This document shows, in pieces, positions 1 to 8,927 of a stretch of DNA of 64,000 nucleotides; positions within the stretch are counted from its first letter, which is position 1, and every line of letters begins with the position of its first letter. A program made the position numbers and the translations under genes. The notes under the pieces are model-generated. The model worked only from the letters and a program-made list of their open reading frames with translations. It did not search any database and was not told where the DNA came from. This stretch comes from an uncultured Verrucomicrobia subdivision 3 bacterium (lineage in GTDB: Bacteria; Verrucomicrobiota; Verrucomicrobiia; Limisphaerales; UBA11358), in contig CAIXUZ010000044.1 of the NCBI GenBank assembly GCA_903922735.1, positions 1 through 64,000 of the forward strand. The letters are read 5' to 3'.

Positions 1-104
1 CGCAGCTCGCCTCCGGCTCGTTTTAACTCGAAACGAAAATCCTTTGACTGAAAAAACAGAACTGATATGAATCCCTTACTTCAGAGTGGCCGGTTTTGAA
101 TCGC

Positions 105-368
105 TCACCTCTGGCCGGTTTTCAACCGCTCGGTGACAGCGATGACAACCATTACAATACCGCCTATGCCCATCGCTATGATAAATACCTCAAAACCCGT
201 ATATGGTGCCTCAAAAGTATATCCCTGCTTAAGGTTTGACCCACCAGAAAATAAAGTAACAAATGGGTGTTCTTTTACTTGTGTCTCGTTTTGGCTTTTC
301 ACAATCACAACATTGTAGAAGATGACTGCTGCTGATATGAGTATGAGAATCCATCCTGCTTTTTTCAT
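105..368 (-). CDS. Small two-TM membrane protein, unknown function
   Basis: 87-residue protein. A hydrophobic segment at about residues 5-23 could be a signal anchor. A second at about 60-78 is followed by a basic tail, so two membrane spans with a short extracytoplasmic loop are likely. A good Shine-Dalgarno (AAAGGA, about 8 bases before the ATG) supports the start, which is notable because most genes here lack one. No family recognised. No gene lies close enough on the same strand to suggest an operon. Confidence 0.6.
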   Translation of the reverse strand: MKKAGWILILISAAVIFYNVVIVKSQNETQVKEHPFVTLFSGGSNLKQGYTFEAPYTGFEVFIIAMGIGGIVMVVIAVTERLKTGQR

Positions 369-576
369 TTAAGTTTCCTTTCTATTATTTTGAGGGTTTC
401 CATAGTTTTGTTGCGTTTCGGGTTTATCTGGGGTCATCTACGAATATGTCCACACCAGAAATTCAGTCAACCACAAAATCAGCAGTTGTCCTGTCAAAGC
501 GAATAGCGCACAATAACTGCACCGTAACCAGATGACAGCCGGTGCCTGAAACCATCAATAATAAAAAAACACAACT

Positions 577-1248
577 ATGTTTTGCCAAAAATGCGGGACA
601 CAGATTTCAGACAACGCGGTAGCCTGTTCGAATTGCGGCGTATTGATCGCAGCACCTAACCCAACCGCGCTGGCCGCAGATAAGGTCAAGGTCGCGTCCA
701 AGGATGCTTTAAAGGCTTTTAAAATGTTTGCCTCCAACCCTGTTGCTGGCTTGGCGGGAGCGTTCGAGAGCTTGGGGCGGGTCCGCGCTCTCGGCGTTGG
801 AATTACTTTCGGCGCGCTCTTTAGTCTTTGCTTATTATTTGGCATATACCGGCTTTTGGGAGGGTGGAATACGCCATCCGGGTTCAACGGATTCATCAAG
901 ATTCTCGTGGTCTCAGTTGTGCCCTTCATCAGTTTTTTTTCGGCGTGCGTCCTCGGACGAAAGGCGTTCCGAGGGGAGGGGGATTTTGGACATGACAGTT
1001 TTATTGCTGGAGCGTCATTGCTGCCCTTCGGGTTTGCCGCGTTGGTGGCGGCCATTTTTGGCCTTGGAAATATGGAAGTCATCGCCGGGTTCTCACTCTT
1101 CGCATTTTGCCTGACCATCCTGATGCTGTTTGCGGGCTTGACCCGAATCTATAAAATCTCGGAGCGGTCAGCGACCATTGCTGTTCCTTTGATGCTGATT
1201 GCCAGTGCCTGGTTATCCAAGATTATCTACACAGCAATGTTGTCGTGA
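577..1248 (+). CDS. Zinc-ribbon multi-pass membrane protein
   Basis: 223 residues. The N-terminus carries a zinc ribbon with two CxxC pairs (Cys3/Cys6 and Cys17/Cys20), the pattern of the zinc_ribbon_2 family. A helical linker follows, then about five hydrophobic segments between residues 70 and 222. Proteins of this architecture are common in bacteria and mostly uncharacterised; the ribbon is expected on the cytoplasmic side. The gene stands alone, with about 200 bases of noncoding DNA on each side. Confidence 0.75.
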   Translation: MFCQKCGTQISDNAVACSNCGVLIAAPNPTALAADKVKVASKDALKAFKMFASNPVAGLAGAFESLGRVRALGVGITFGALFSLCLLFGIYRLLGGWNTPSGFNGFIKILVVSVVPFISFFSACVLGRKAFRGEGDFGHDSFIAGASLLPFGFAALVAAIFGLGNMEVIAGFSLFAFCLTILMLFAGLTRIYKISERSATIAVPLMLIASAWLSKIIYTAMLS

Positions 1249-1340
1249 CCACGCAGTGTCATGGAGCCATAGATGGGTTGGTTCTCAATGTGGACGGGGC
1301 AATCAAATGCATTGTGCTATTGGGATAAAACTTTGACTGA

Positions 1341-1400
1341 TCACCCGCCCCGCGCCGCGTCCAGTATATGAGCCATCATGAAAAGCAGTTTCCCATCAGC
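1341..1400 (+). repeat. Imperfect direct repeat, copy 1, upstream of the toxin-antitoxin module
   Basis: About 60 bases that recur at 2245-2300 on the far side of the toxin-antitoxin genes. The shared core contains GCCGC, TCCAGTAT and TGAGCC, followed by an AAAAGC, TTTCC tail. The copies differ by a 4-base gap and scattered substitutions. Both have the same orientation. Confidence 0.6.
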
Positions 1401-1405
1401 AAAAC

Positions 1406-1447
1406 ATCAATGGCAGACATTGACATATCCTGCCATTGATTTAATTT
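1406..1447 (+). promoter_or_regulatory. Toxin-antitoxin promoter with operator-like inverted repeat
   Basis: A perfect 11-base inverted repeat (ATCAATGGCAG at 1406-1416, CTGCCATTGAT at 1430-1440) encloses a consensus -35 box TTGACA at 1420-1425. A plausible -10 (TAATTT, 1442-1447) lies 16 bases further on. This fits the autorepression usual for RHH antitoxins, where antitoxin or TA complex binds palindromes over its own promoter. The predicted transcript would begin almost at the antitoxin ATG (1454), implying a leaderless message. Confidence 0.65.
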
Positions 1448-1453
1448 GACGAC

Positions 1454-1729
1454 ATGAAAGCCGTAACCATCAACATTTCATTAAACCCGGAGCTGGCCGA
1501 CTTCGCCAGGTCGGATTCGGCAGCGCACGCATTTGACTCCATGAGCGAATACATGCGCGACCTGATCCGCAACCGGCGACAGGAACAAATCAAGCAGGAC
1601 GCGGCCTTTTTGGAAAAAGCCATTGCGGGAGCGCCGCCGGGCGATCCTTCGGACGAAGAAATGGCCGCCATTGTGAAAGCCCAGCATCGCCTCCGGGCGG
1701 AGAGGAGAAAACGTGCGCGTTGTGCTTGA
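1454..1729 (+). CDS. Antitoxin, ParD/CopG-like ribbon-helix-helix
   Basis: 91 residues. The N-terminal part (residues 1-40) has the beta-strand plus two-helix pattern of ribbon-helix-helix DNA-binding antitoxins, including a SEYMRDLI segment typical of ParD-like proteins. The rest is charged and helical and would wrap the toxin. The gene overlaps the downstream PIN gene by 17 bases, the usual antitoxin-first order, and sits just behind a promoter with a perfect inverted repeat. Expected role: neutralise the PIN toxin and repress the operon. Confidence 0.8.
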   Translation: MKAVTINISLNPELADFARSDSAAHAFDSMSEYMRDLIRNRRQEQIKQDAAFLEKAIAGAPPGDPSDEEMAAIVKAQHRLRAERRKRARCA

Positions 1730-2120
1730 TGCCAATGTGGTTTTCGCCGGGATAGGCTGGCGCGGTGAGGCGCATAATTGCCTGCTGGCGATGGCTAAAA
1801 GGCGAATCACCGTTTTTGCCACGCTGGAAATTCTGGAAGAAGTCCGGGCGCTGACGGCGGAGCGGGGAAACAAATTCAAGCACCCGGCGCACAATCTTCT
1901 GACCTGGTATTACGACCGGGTAAAACTGGTTGAACCGGCCCCGCTGGGCAAGCAGCGCAGCCGGGATGCCAAAGACGATCCTTACCTGGCGTGCGCCCTG
2001 GCTGCGGGGGCGAAAGTCATCGTATCGCGGGATGAGGATTTATTGGCGCTGCAAAAACCGTTTGGAATACAGATCGTCACTCCGCGCCAGCTGCTCACAA
2101 AAATGATGCGGACAATTTAG
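1713..2120 (+). CDS. PIN-domain toxin (putative ribonuclease)
   Basis: 135 residues, GTG start inside the end of the antitoxin gene. PIN-fold features: Asp6 in the first strand (LDAN), a Glu-rich helix near residues 40-46, the conserved DDPYLACALA segment near residue 90, and a SRDEDLL segment with further acidic residues. Together these form the metal-binding acidic cluster. It matches the COG1569-type PIN toxins, which cleave RNA. Translational overlap with the antitoxin supports a functional type II pair. Confidence 0.85.
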   Translation: MRVVLDANVVFAGIGWRGEAHNCLLAMAKRRITVFATLEILEEVRALTAERGNKFKHPAHNLLTWYYDRVKLVEPAPLGKQRSRDAKDDPYLACALAAGAKVIVSRDEDLLALQKPFGIQIVTPRQLLTKMMRTI

Positions 2121-2441
2121 CCTCGGCAAAGCAGACCGCCTTCAGCGGACGGCTGACACCCCGCCCCGGCTGCTGCATGACGTGGGTATATAACTGCGTG
2201 GTGGCTACGTTGCTGCGTCGTTGGCACTAACCGACCGGCTGGGCTCACCCGCGCCGCATCCAGTATTTGAGCCCGCCTTAAAAGCGATTTCCTATGAGAC
2301 CAATGTGAATCTATACCGCAAGTTTCATCTCTCCGGTTGCAAGGAGATGCAAGCAGTGACGACGAACTAAACCAACACCGCGGCATATTTCCTTTGTTAA
2401 TTTTTCTTGCCGCAGGCAAATGAAACCCTTATAGTAAAACC
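2121..2441. other. Intergenic region with second direct-repeat copy
   Basis: No gene. It contains copy 2 of the direct repeat flanking the toxin-antitoxin module (2245-2300). The rest shows no recognisable coding sequence, RNA or hairpin terminator. A 100-residue minus-strand reading frame here has no family resemblance and is treated as chance. Confidence 0.5.
2245..2300 (+). repeat. Imperfect direct repeat, copy 2, downstream of the toxin-antitoxin module
   Basis: Partner of 1341-1400 in the same orientation, with one 4-base gap and roughly 80 percent identity by eye. The pair brackets the promoter-antitoxin-toxin unit. Confidence 0.6.
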
Positions 2442-3872
2442 ATGAGGACAGGGAGTCCATTGCGATTCGTTTTCCAATGCGTTTTCGTGGTTTTGATTTT
2501 GGCAGGTTGGCCCACAGGGCAAATGGCGCACTCGACCCCTGCTTTGCAAGTGATTTGTGAATTTCCCCTCTCATCCAATTCCGCGCCCCGACAACCAAAC
2601 GGTGCCTTGACTGAAATACAGCCAGGCAACTTTTATGGAACAACTAGATCCGGTGGAACCAATGGCAATGGAACGATCTATAAAGTTACAGCCACCGGCG
2701 CTTTAGCCCCGGTGTGTATGTTCGATGGGTTTAACGGGTCTTCTCCTTATGGTCTGACACTTGGAAAGAATGGCGACCTTTATGGCCTATGCGCAAATGG
2801 TGGCCTGAATTTTTCTGGAACGATGTTTGAGGTTTCAACTAACGGTGTCTTTAAGCCATTTCAGACCAATGGCAGTTACACGTCGTTTTTCTCCTTCGGC
2901 GGAACCAATGGTAGCAATCCCGGCCGCAAATTGGTTTTGGGCAATGACGGAAACTTCTACGGCACGGCGGCCAATGGAGGATCTTCCAGCGGCAACGGCA
3001 CGGTTTTCAAAATCACCACCAATGCGGTGTTGACGCTGCTTTGGTCGTTCAACGGCACCAATGGTTCACAACCTTTTGCTGGCCTGACCTTGGGAACCGA
3101 TGGGATTTTTTACGGAACTACTGCATTTGGCGGGAGTAACTACACTGGTGTCAATACCGGCAACGGCACGGTTTTTCGGATAACCACCAATGGTCTTCTC
3201 ACAACCCTGGCGTTCTTCAACGGCACAAATGGCAGTGCTCCGATGTCGGGTTTGGCACAGGCCAGCGACGGGAATTTCTACGGCACCACAAGTTTAGGTG
3301 GAACCCATAATTTCGGGACTGTTTTTCAAATCACGACCAATGGCAACCTGACCACCTTGATATCCTTTGATGGAACCAATGGCAGCAGTCCTAGTAGCGG
3401 TCTGACCCAGGGCAGTGATGGAAGCCTCTACGGAACGACCGCCTTTTCAGGTGCGACCGGAACTAACTTTGGCACCATTTTCAGCATCACGACAAACGGA
3501 ATATTGAACACGCTGGTTTATCTCAATGGCACAAACGGTAGGAATGCTTTTAGCGACATGTGCATGGGGCGCGATGGTAATCTGTATGGCTCGATGGGGG
3601 ATATAAATGCGCGGCCGCTGCTGGATGGAAATTACGGCAACTTCTTCCGCCTTGTTCAACAACCGGTTGTTTCAGTTGGTTTGACAAACCATCAGACGAT
3701 CGTGTCCTGGACATCATTTACCAATGGAGTTTACCGGGTCGAAAGAAAATCTTCCTTGGCGGATGCATCCTGGATTCCGCTGGCAACCAATATGGCCATC
3801 AGCAACATCACATCCTTTACCAATTCGTTTTCGAATGAAGCCCAATATTTCTATCGGGTTGTGCTGCCTTAG
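2442..3872 (+). CDS. Secreted Gloeo_Verruco-repeat protein
   Basis: 476 residues. Signal peptide at about residues 1-30. Residues 40-400 consist of about seven units of roughly 50 residues with the pattern GTNGSxP, GLxxGxDGNFYGTT, GTVFxITTNG. This is the Gloeo_Verruco repeat (TIGR03803), typical of Verrucomicrobia, which probably folds as a beta-propeller. A C-terminal module (about 405-476) with VxRxSSL and FYRVVLP resembles the fibronectin-like tails common on secreted verrucomicrobial proteins. No catalytic site is visible. Surface binding or structure is likely, function unknown. Confidence 0.85.
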   Translation: MRTGSPLRFVFQCVFVVLILAGWPTGQMAHSTPALQVICEFPLSSNSAPRQPNGALTEIQPGNFYGTTRSGGTNGNGTIYKVTATGALAPVCMFDGFNGSSPYGLTLGKNGDLYGLCANGGLNFSGTMFEVSTNGVFKPFQTNGSYTSFFSFGGTNGSNPGRKLVLGNDGNFYGTAANGGSSSGNGTVFKITTNAVLTLLWSFNGTNGSQPFAGLTLGTDGIFYGTTAFGGSNYTGVNTGNGTVFRITTNGLLTTLAFFNGTNGSAPMSGLAQASDGNFYGTTSLGGTHNFGTVFQITTNGNLTTLISFDGTNGSSPSSGLTQGSDGSLYGTTAFSGATGTNFGTIFSITTNGILNTLVYLNGTNGRNAFSDMCMGRDGNLYGSMGDINARPLLDGNYGNFFRLVQQPVVSVGLTNHQTIVSWTSFTNGVYRVERKSSLADASWIPLATNMAISNITSFTNSFSNEAQYFYRVVLP

Positions 3873-4191
3873 CCGGAACGATTCTGCTTATGTAGGGGTT
3901 AGTGTTTGATTTTGAACAATCCCGCATCACCCGGCCCCTCCGTCCGATCGTTCACCCCATTCTGCTTCGCCACCACCGTCCCCCGCATCTTTCCATACCG
4001 ATGCGCCAGAAACCATCCGCCCACCAGCACCGCCACGCCGCCAAATCCGGATCCGCCGCGCCGCTGGAGAGAGTTGCACCAGCGCTGAAGTTCATTTCAC
4101 TAAAGCGGATAAAAGCGGCAGAGCTGGCGGAAAAAGTTGTTTAACGAAATAAAGAAAGCTTTTGGCGATCCCGCTCCGTGAAATTATAGTG
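3873..4191. other. Intergenic region, no gene recognised
   Basis: 319 bases between two secreted-protein genes. Short plus-strand reading frames here (up to 80 codons) are rich in Pro, His and Arg and look like GC-driven chance. No terminator hairpin or promoter stands out. Confidence 0.4.
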
Positions 4192-7100
4192 ATGAAAATG
4201 AAACCCGTCTCCCGCCGGTGGCCCGGTTCGAAAACGCTCGCCGTCGCGGCTGGGCTGGCCGGGTTCGTCGGGCTGGCGGCGGCGTCCGCCCAGGCGGCCA
4301 ATTTCAGCGCGTGGGTTTATCCCGGCGCCAGCGGTCGTTTGCTTTCCCAGCCGGACGCGCTGGGCAACCGCATCCTGGACTTTTCCGGCGTGGGCTACGC
4401 GGCCGGCCTGGCGCCGTTGCCGGGAACCAACGCGGTTCCGAACAAAGTCGTCGTCACTCCGCTGGCGGGCGACAACACCACCAACATCCAGAATGCCATC
4501 AATCTGGTCTCCGCCCTGCCGCTGGAGGCCGGCGGATTTCGCGGCGCGGTGCTGCTGTCCGCCGGCCTTTACAAATGTTCCAACACCCTGAGCATCGCGG
4601 CGGGCGGCGTGGTGCTGCGCGGCGTCGGCAGTTACACGAACGGCTCGGGAACCGTTCTGGAAGCGACGGCTTCGAATCAGTATTCATTGATTCAAATCAT
4701 CGGCTCGGGCTCCCGCGCCATCTATCCGACCACGCGGCACGTCATCACCAATCGCTATGTGCCGGCGGGGGCCCGGAGTTTTTTTGTGGACAGCACCGGC
4801 GGGCTGGCGGTGGGCGATACCGTGCTGGTCACGCGCATTGCCACCCCGAACTGGATTCATGATCTCGGCATGGATTTGCTGGGGCCGCTGCCCGATGTTC
4901 CCTGGACCACGGACGGCTCCGACACGGCGTTCTATAACACCAAGATGGAGCGCGTCATCACGCATATCGAAGGGAATGAGATTTTCGTGGATGCCCCCCT
5001 CACCTGCGCCATTGATGCCGGCTATACCAACGGCATCATCGCCAAATATTCCTGGCCGGGGCGCATTTCCAACGTCGGCGTCGAACACCTTTATGCCAAG
5101 TCGGATTATTTCGGGAGCGTGACCAACGAGACGCACGCCTGGAGTTGTGTGCAGCTGGACAAGGTGGTCAACGGCTGGGTGCGCGATGTGAACTCGCAAT
5201 ACTTCGGCTACGCCTGTGTCTTTCTCAACAGCGGCAACAAATACATCACGGTGCAGGATTGCCAGGCCTTGGACCCCGTTTCCATCATCACCGGTGAGCG
5301 CCGCTATGCCTTCTGTCTCAATGACGCCCAATATAGCCTGGTGAAAAACTGTTACACGCGCCAGGACCGCCATCAATTTGTCACCCAGGCGATGCTGGCC
5401 GGCCCCAATGTCTTCGTGGATGGCACCAGCGACAATGCGCAGAGTTACGCGGGCCCCCATCAACGGTGGGCGACGGGCATTCTCTGGGACAACATCACTT
5501 GCAATGGGGCGAGCGGGGCGATCGAAAACCAGAATGACGGCAATGCCGGCACCGGCCACGGCTGGGAATCGGCCAACAGCGTCATGTGGAACAACAGTTC
5601 GCAGGGTGGCTACTACATCCAGTCGCCGCCGGGCGCGAACAACTGGCTGATCGGCTCCATCGGCGCGTTGAACTCGTCCTCGTGGTGGCAGGCGGGCTAT
5701 TCCGGGCTGTGTTGCGACCTGCCGCATGCACCCGGCAATTATGATTCCTCGGGGCCAAAAGCCACCAATGTTTTCCCCGACAGCCTCTACTTTGCGCAGC
5801 AGCAGGACCGGCTGGCTTGCCCGGGTTTGCAGACGCGCGACTATTGGCTGGGACAAATTGACGGATTCACCGGCGGGGGGCCGGGCGGAGAAGCCGTCGC
5901 TGTGGAGGTCAACTGGAGCAACGCCGTTCAAGCCCTGGCCGGCGGCCAGCCTGTGGACGGTTTCGATGTGGTGACCAACAGTCATTGGATTCCGTTCAGT
6001 TTTGGTTTCACCCTCGCGCCGGATGAGCGCGTGGTCGGCGCCTCGCTGGCGCTGGCGCTGCGCGCGAATGCCTCGGCGAATGGCAACGTCCTTTACCTCG
6101 GCGCCACCAACAATGCCTTCGCCTTCACCAACCTTGGCTGGCTGCCCGTGGGCACCGGCACCAACACGACCGTCCGCGGTCTGGATCTGGTGAATCAACT
6201 GGGGTTTTTTACGAATGGCGTCTTCAATGTCGCCGTGCAGGGCGATGCCGGCATTGATTGGGCCATGCTGGAATTGAAAGTGGCACCGGCGGCCGCGGGC
6301 ACGACGAACATTCTCACGCCGGTCGCGGATGCCACCGTGGGCGGCGGCACGAATGCGAACGCCAATTTCGGCACCGCCACCAACCTGATCGTCCAGCAGA
6401 GCGCTTCGACGAACAACCAGCGGCAGGCTTATTTGCGCTGGGATTTAAGCGGCATCGCCGGCAATGTTTTTCAGGCGCGCGTGGTGCTGACGCCGCTGAG
6501 CCTCGGCGCCGGCGGCATCGAGCAGGCCGTGAACGTGGCGAATTCAAACAGCTGGACGGAAGCGGCGGTCACCTGGAAAAACCAGCCGGGCGGCGGCGAA
6601 CGCTTTGCCTCCTGGCTCGCGGTCACGAACGGCACGATCGCGTTCGATGTCACGCCCCAGGCCCTGGATGCGCTCCAGGGTGACAAGCAGTTGTCGCTCC
6701 AGCTTTTCTCCATCGGCTCGAACAGCGTCACTTACGCCGCGCGCGAAAACGCCAATGCCTCCGCCCGTCCGCAGCTGATTCTCCTCACCAGTTACGGGCC
6801 GGTGATCTCCGCCCTCGGCAGCCAGGTCATTTTGCCCAACACCGCCGCCGGCCCGCTCAGCTTCACCGTGAACGAGCAGAACTTGAATGCCACCAACCTG
6901 ACCGTCACCGGCAGTTCATCGGATCCGAACTTGGTGCCGGACGCCAGTCTGGTTTTCGGCGGCAGCGGCACCAACCGGACCGTGACGGTGACGCCGCTGG
7001 CCAACCAGACCGGCACGGCCACGCTGACGGTCACCGTCACCGATCCGGCTGGCTTTAGCGCGAGCAGCGCCTTCACGCTGGTGGTTTCCAGTCACGCGGC

Positions 7101-8835
7101 CACGAACCTGGTCTGGAACGGCCCCGGCGCCGGGACGAACCGATGGTCCAACACCAATTACTGGCTGCCGACCCTGCTGCCCGAGGCCACGGATGATGTG
7201 AAATTTTATGACGCCGGCGCCAGCGGGGTGGGCATTTCCAACGTCAACAGCTCGCTCGACGTGAATTTCGGCGGCAACCTGGCCTCGCTGCAGATTGCCA
7301 ACACGAACGGCAATCACACGATTCTGATCACCAACGGCCAGTCCCTCAGCCTCTACGGAACCAATGGTCTGATGGTGGGAACGGAAACCGACAGCGGCGC
7401 CAACCAGCTTCTCAACGCCACCATGACCGGCCTGGCCGGCTCGCTGAATATCAACCATGCCAGCGCCAACATCATCGTCCGGCAGGGCAGCGCCGCGAGT
7501 GGCACGCACCGGGCGACGCTGGATTTATCGGGGCTGGGCAATTTATCGGCAACGGTGAGCCAGTTGCTGGTGGGCACGGCCGGATTGAATTGGCCGGCCG
7601 GCACCTTGAAGCTGGCCCGCACCAATGACCTGACGCTGAATGGTTTTCCCGCCCTGGATTTAAGCGATGGTCTCAGCAACATCGGATCGACCAGCTATCT
7701 ATATCTCGGCCTCCAGAACAGCCTCGCCGCCGATTCCATTTTCATCGCCCGGACCAAGGGGCAAGGGACGCTCGCCTTCAACCCGGCCTTCACCAATGCC
7801 TCGCCGCAGCTATTGCTCCGCGGCGTCAATGGGGACCGGGTGCCCGTCTTTAACATCGGCGACTTCTCCGGCGCCGGCACCAGCGGCAGCCTCACCGCCG
7901 GCGTGGCGGACTTTTCCGGCGGCACCGTGGACGCCCTGGTTGACACCCTGTTTGTCGCCTATGGCCAGCCGGGCAGCGGCACCGGTTCCACGACGGGAAC
8001 CCTCGCCCTCAAGTCCGGCACCTTCGATGTCAACACGATGGAAGTGGCCTATCAAAATTCCGCCGCCGCCGCCGGCACCATCACCGGGACGGTGAATCTA
8101 AACGGCTCGATTGTGATGGTGGTGAACAATTCGCTTCGCCTGGCGCGCTATACCGGCAGCGGCACGGTGCCGGTGGCGGCCTTGAACCTGAATGGCGCGG
8201 CCATCACCGGTGCCGGCCAGCTTCTCGCCGGCGGCGGCAATGCGACGATCACCGCCAATCGCGCCACCTTTGCCCTGGGCGATGTCATCGGCACCTTGGG
8301 CAATCCGGTCACCAAAGTGACCCTCACCAATTCCACGCTCCAATTCGTGGCCGATGTGGCGACGACCAACCTGGTGGCCACCAGCCTCGTTACCGGCGGC
8401 GCGACCAACCTGATTCGCATCGCTTCCCTGCCCACCGTGAGCATCCCCACGCGCCTTTCGCTCATTGCCTATTCCAACAGCATTGGCGGTGCCGGATATA
8501 ATTTTCTGCTCGCCTCGCCGCTGCCGTCGGGATTTAGCGGTTACCTGACGAACAACGCCGCAAACAGCTCCGTGGATCTGGTGTTCGTCTCGCTGCCGGC
8601 CGTGCCGCCGCAATTCGGCGCGGTTTCGGCGACCGGTACCAAGCTGGTGATCTCCGGCACCAATGGGGTGCCCGCCTGGCCTTACGTCGTCTTGTTCGCC
8701 ACCAATCTCACGCAGCCCTTGACCCAATGGTCGCGGCTGGCCACCAATATTTTCGATGCGTCGGGCAATTTCCTTTTCACGAATACAATTCAACCGAATC
8801 CCGGCCAAAGATATTTCAGGCTGCTGGTTCAATGA
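4192..8835 (+). CDS. Giant secreted beta-helix protein with DNRLRE and strand-repeat domains
   Basis: 1547 residues from ATG 4192; a TTG 30 bases upstream is in frame, but this ATG gives a clean signal peptide (MKMKPVSRRW then a hydrophobic stretch ending AQA). Residues about 60-510: right-handed beta-helix of the pectate-lyase superfamily type. About 700-870: DNRLRE domain (LRWDLSGI, SWTEAAVTW, FDVTPQAL). About 870-970: cadherin/Ig-like domain. From about 975: a WNGPGxGTNRWSNxxNW motif and Asn/Thr/Gly-rich strand repeats like autotransporter-associated passenger regions. No beta-barrel translocator is present. A surface or extracellular polysaccharide-active or adhesive protein is likely. 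Confidence 0.8.
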   Translation: MKMKPVSRRWPGSKTLAVAAGLAGFVGLAAASAQAANFSAWVYPGASGRLLSQPDALGNRILDFSGVGYAAGLAPLPGTNAVPNKVVVTPLAGDNTTNIQNAINLVSALPLEAGGFRGAVLLSAGLYKCSNTLSIAAGGVVLRGVGSYTNGSGTVLEATASNQYSLIQIIGSGSRAIYPTTRHVITNRYVPAGARSFFVDSTGGLAVGDTVLVTRIATPNWIHDLGMDLLGPLPDVPWTTDGSDTAFYNTKMERVITHIEGNEIFVDAPLTCAIDAGYTNGIIAKYSWPGRISNVGVEHLYAKSDYFGSVTNETHAWSCVQLDKVVNGWVRDVNSQYFGYACVFLNSGNKYITVQDCQALDPVSIITGERRYAFCLNDAQYSLVKNCYTRQDRHQFVTQAMLAGPNVFVDGTSDNAQSYAGPHQRWATGILWDNITCNGASGAIENQNDGNAGTGHGWESANSVMWNNSSQGGYYIQSPPGANNWLIGSIGALNSSSWWQAGYSGLCCDLPHAPGNYDSSGPKATNVFPDSLYFAQQQDRLACPGLQTRDYWLGQIDGFTGGGPGGEAVAVEVNWSNAVQALAGGQPVDGFDVVTNSHWIPFSFGFTLAPDERVVGASLALALRANASANGNVLYLGATNNAFAFTNLGWLPVGTGTNTTVRGLDLVNQLGFFTNGVFNVAVQGDAGIDWAMLELKVAPAAAGTTNILTPVADATVGGGTNANANFGTATNLIVQQSASTNNQRQAYLRWDLSGIAGNVFQARVVLTPLSLGAGGIEQAVNVANSNSWTEAAVTWKNQPGGGERFASWLAVTNGTIAFDVTPQALDALQGDKQLSLQLFSIGSNSVTYAARENANASARPQLILLTSYGPVISALGSQVILPNTAAGPLSFTVNEQNLNATNLTVTGSSSDPNLVPDASLVFGGSGTNRTVTVTPLANQTGTATLTVTVTDPAGFSASSAFTLVVSSHAATNLVWNGPGAGTNRWSNTNYWLPTLLPEATDDVKFYDAGASGVGISNVNSSLDVNFGGNLASLQIANTNGNHTILITNGQSLSLYGTNGLMVGTETDSGANQLLNATMTGLAGSLNINHASANIIVRQGSAASGTHRATLDLSGLGNLSATVSQLLVGTAGLNWPAGTLKLARTNDLTLNGFPALDLSDGLSNIGSTSYLYLGLQNSLAADSIFIARTKGQGTLAFNPAFTNASPQLLLRGVNGDRVPVFNIGDFSGAGTSGSLTAGVADFSGGTVDALVDTLFVAYGQPGSGTGSTTGTLALKSGTFDVNTMEVAYQNSAAAAGTITGTVNLNGSIVMVVNNSLRLARYTGSGTVPVAALNLNGAAITGAGQLLAGGGNATITANRATFALGDVIGTLGNPVTKVTLTNSTLQFVADVATTNLVATSLVTGGATNLIRIASLPTVSIPTRLSLIAYSNSIGGAGYNFLLASPLPSGFSGYLTNNAANSSVDLVFVSLPAVPPQFGAVSATGTKLVISGTNGVPAWPYVVLFATNLTQPLTQWSRLATNIFDASGNFLFTNTIQPNPGQRYFRLLVQ

Positions 8836-8895
8836 CGGGGTAAATCAAGGCCGGCCCCGGTCACTGGTGCCACCAGGGGAGGCTGGACGGTCGGC

Positions 8896-8916
8896 GTTGA
8901 AGGTTCGCTGTTCCCC
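8896..8916 (+). repeat. Heptamer tandem repeat
   Basis: Three degenerate 7-base units (GTTGAAG, GTTCGCT, GTTCCCC) lie between convergent genes. They belong with the other 7-base-period repeats at 10391, 12480, 12551 and 13515. Confidence 0.45.
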
Positions 8917-8927
8917 TTGATGGCGCC

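Noticed and set aside
2700-3600. Regularly spaced repeats that could suggest a CRISPR array
   Set aside because: The repeats are in-frame codons for Gloeo_Verruco protein repeats, vary at third positions and have no unique spacers.
3902-4144. Short plus-strand frames in the 3.9-4.1 kb gap
   Set aside because: Pro/His/Arg-rich, no ribosome site, two overlapping frames of similar quality: typical of noncoding GC-rich DNA.
4684-6198. 504-codon minus-strand frame inside the giant beta-helix gene
   Set aside because: Antisense shadow with no recognisable domain; the plus strand has consistent beta-helix sequence.
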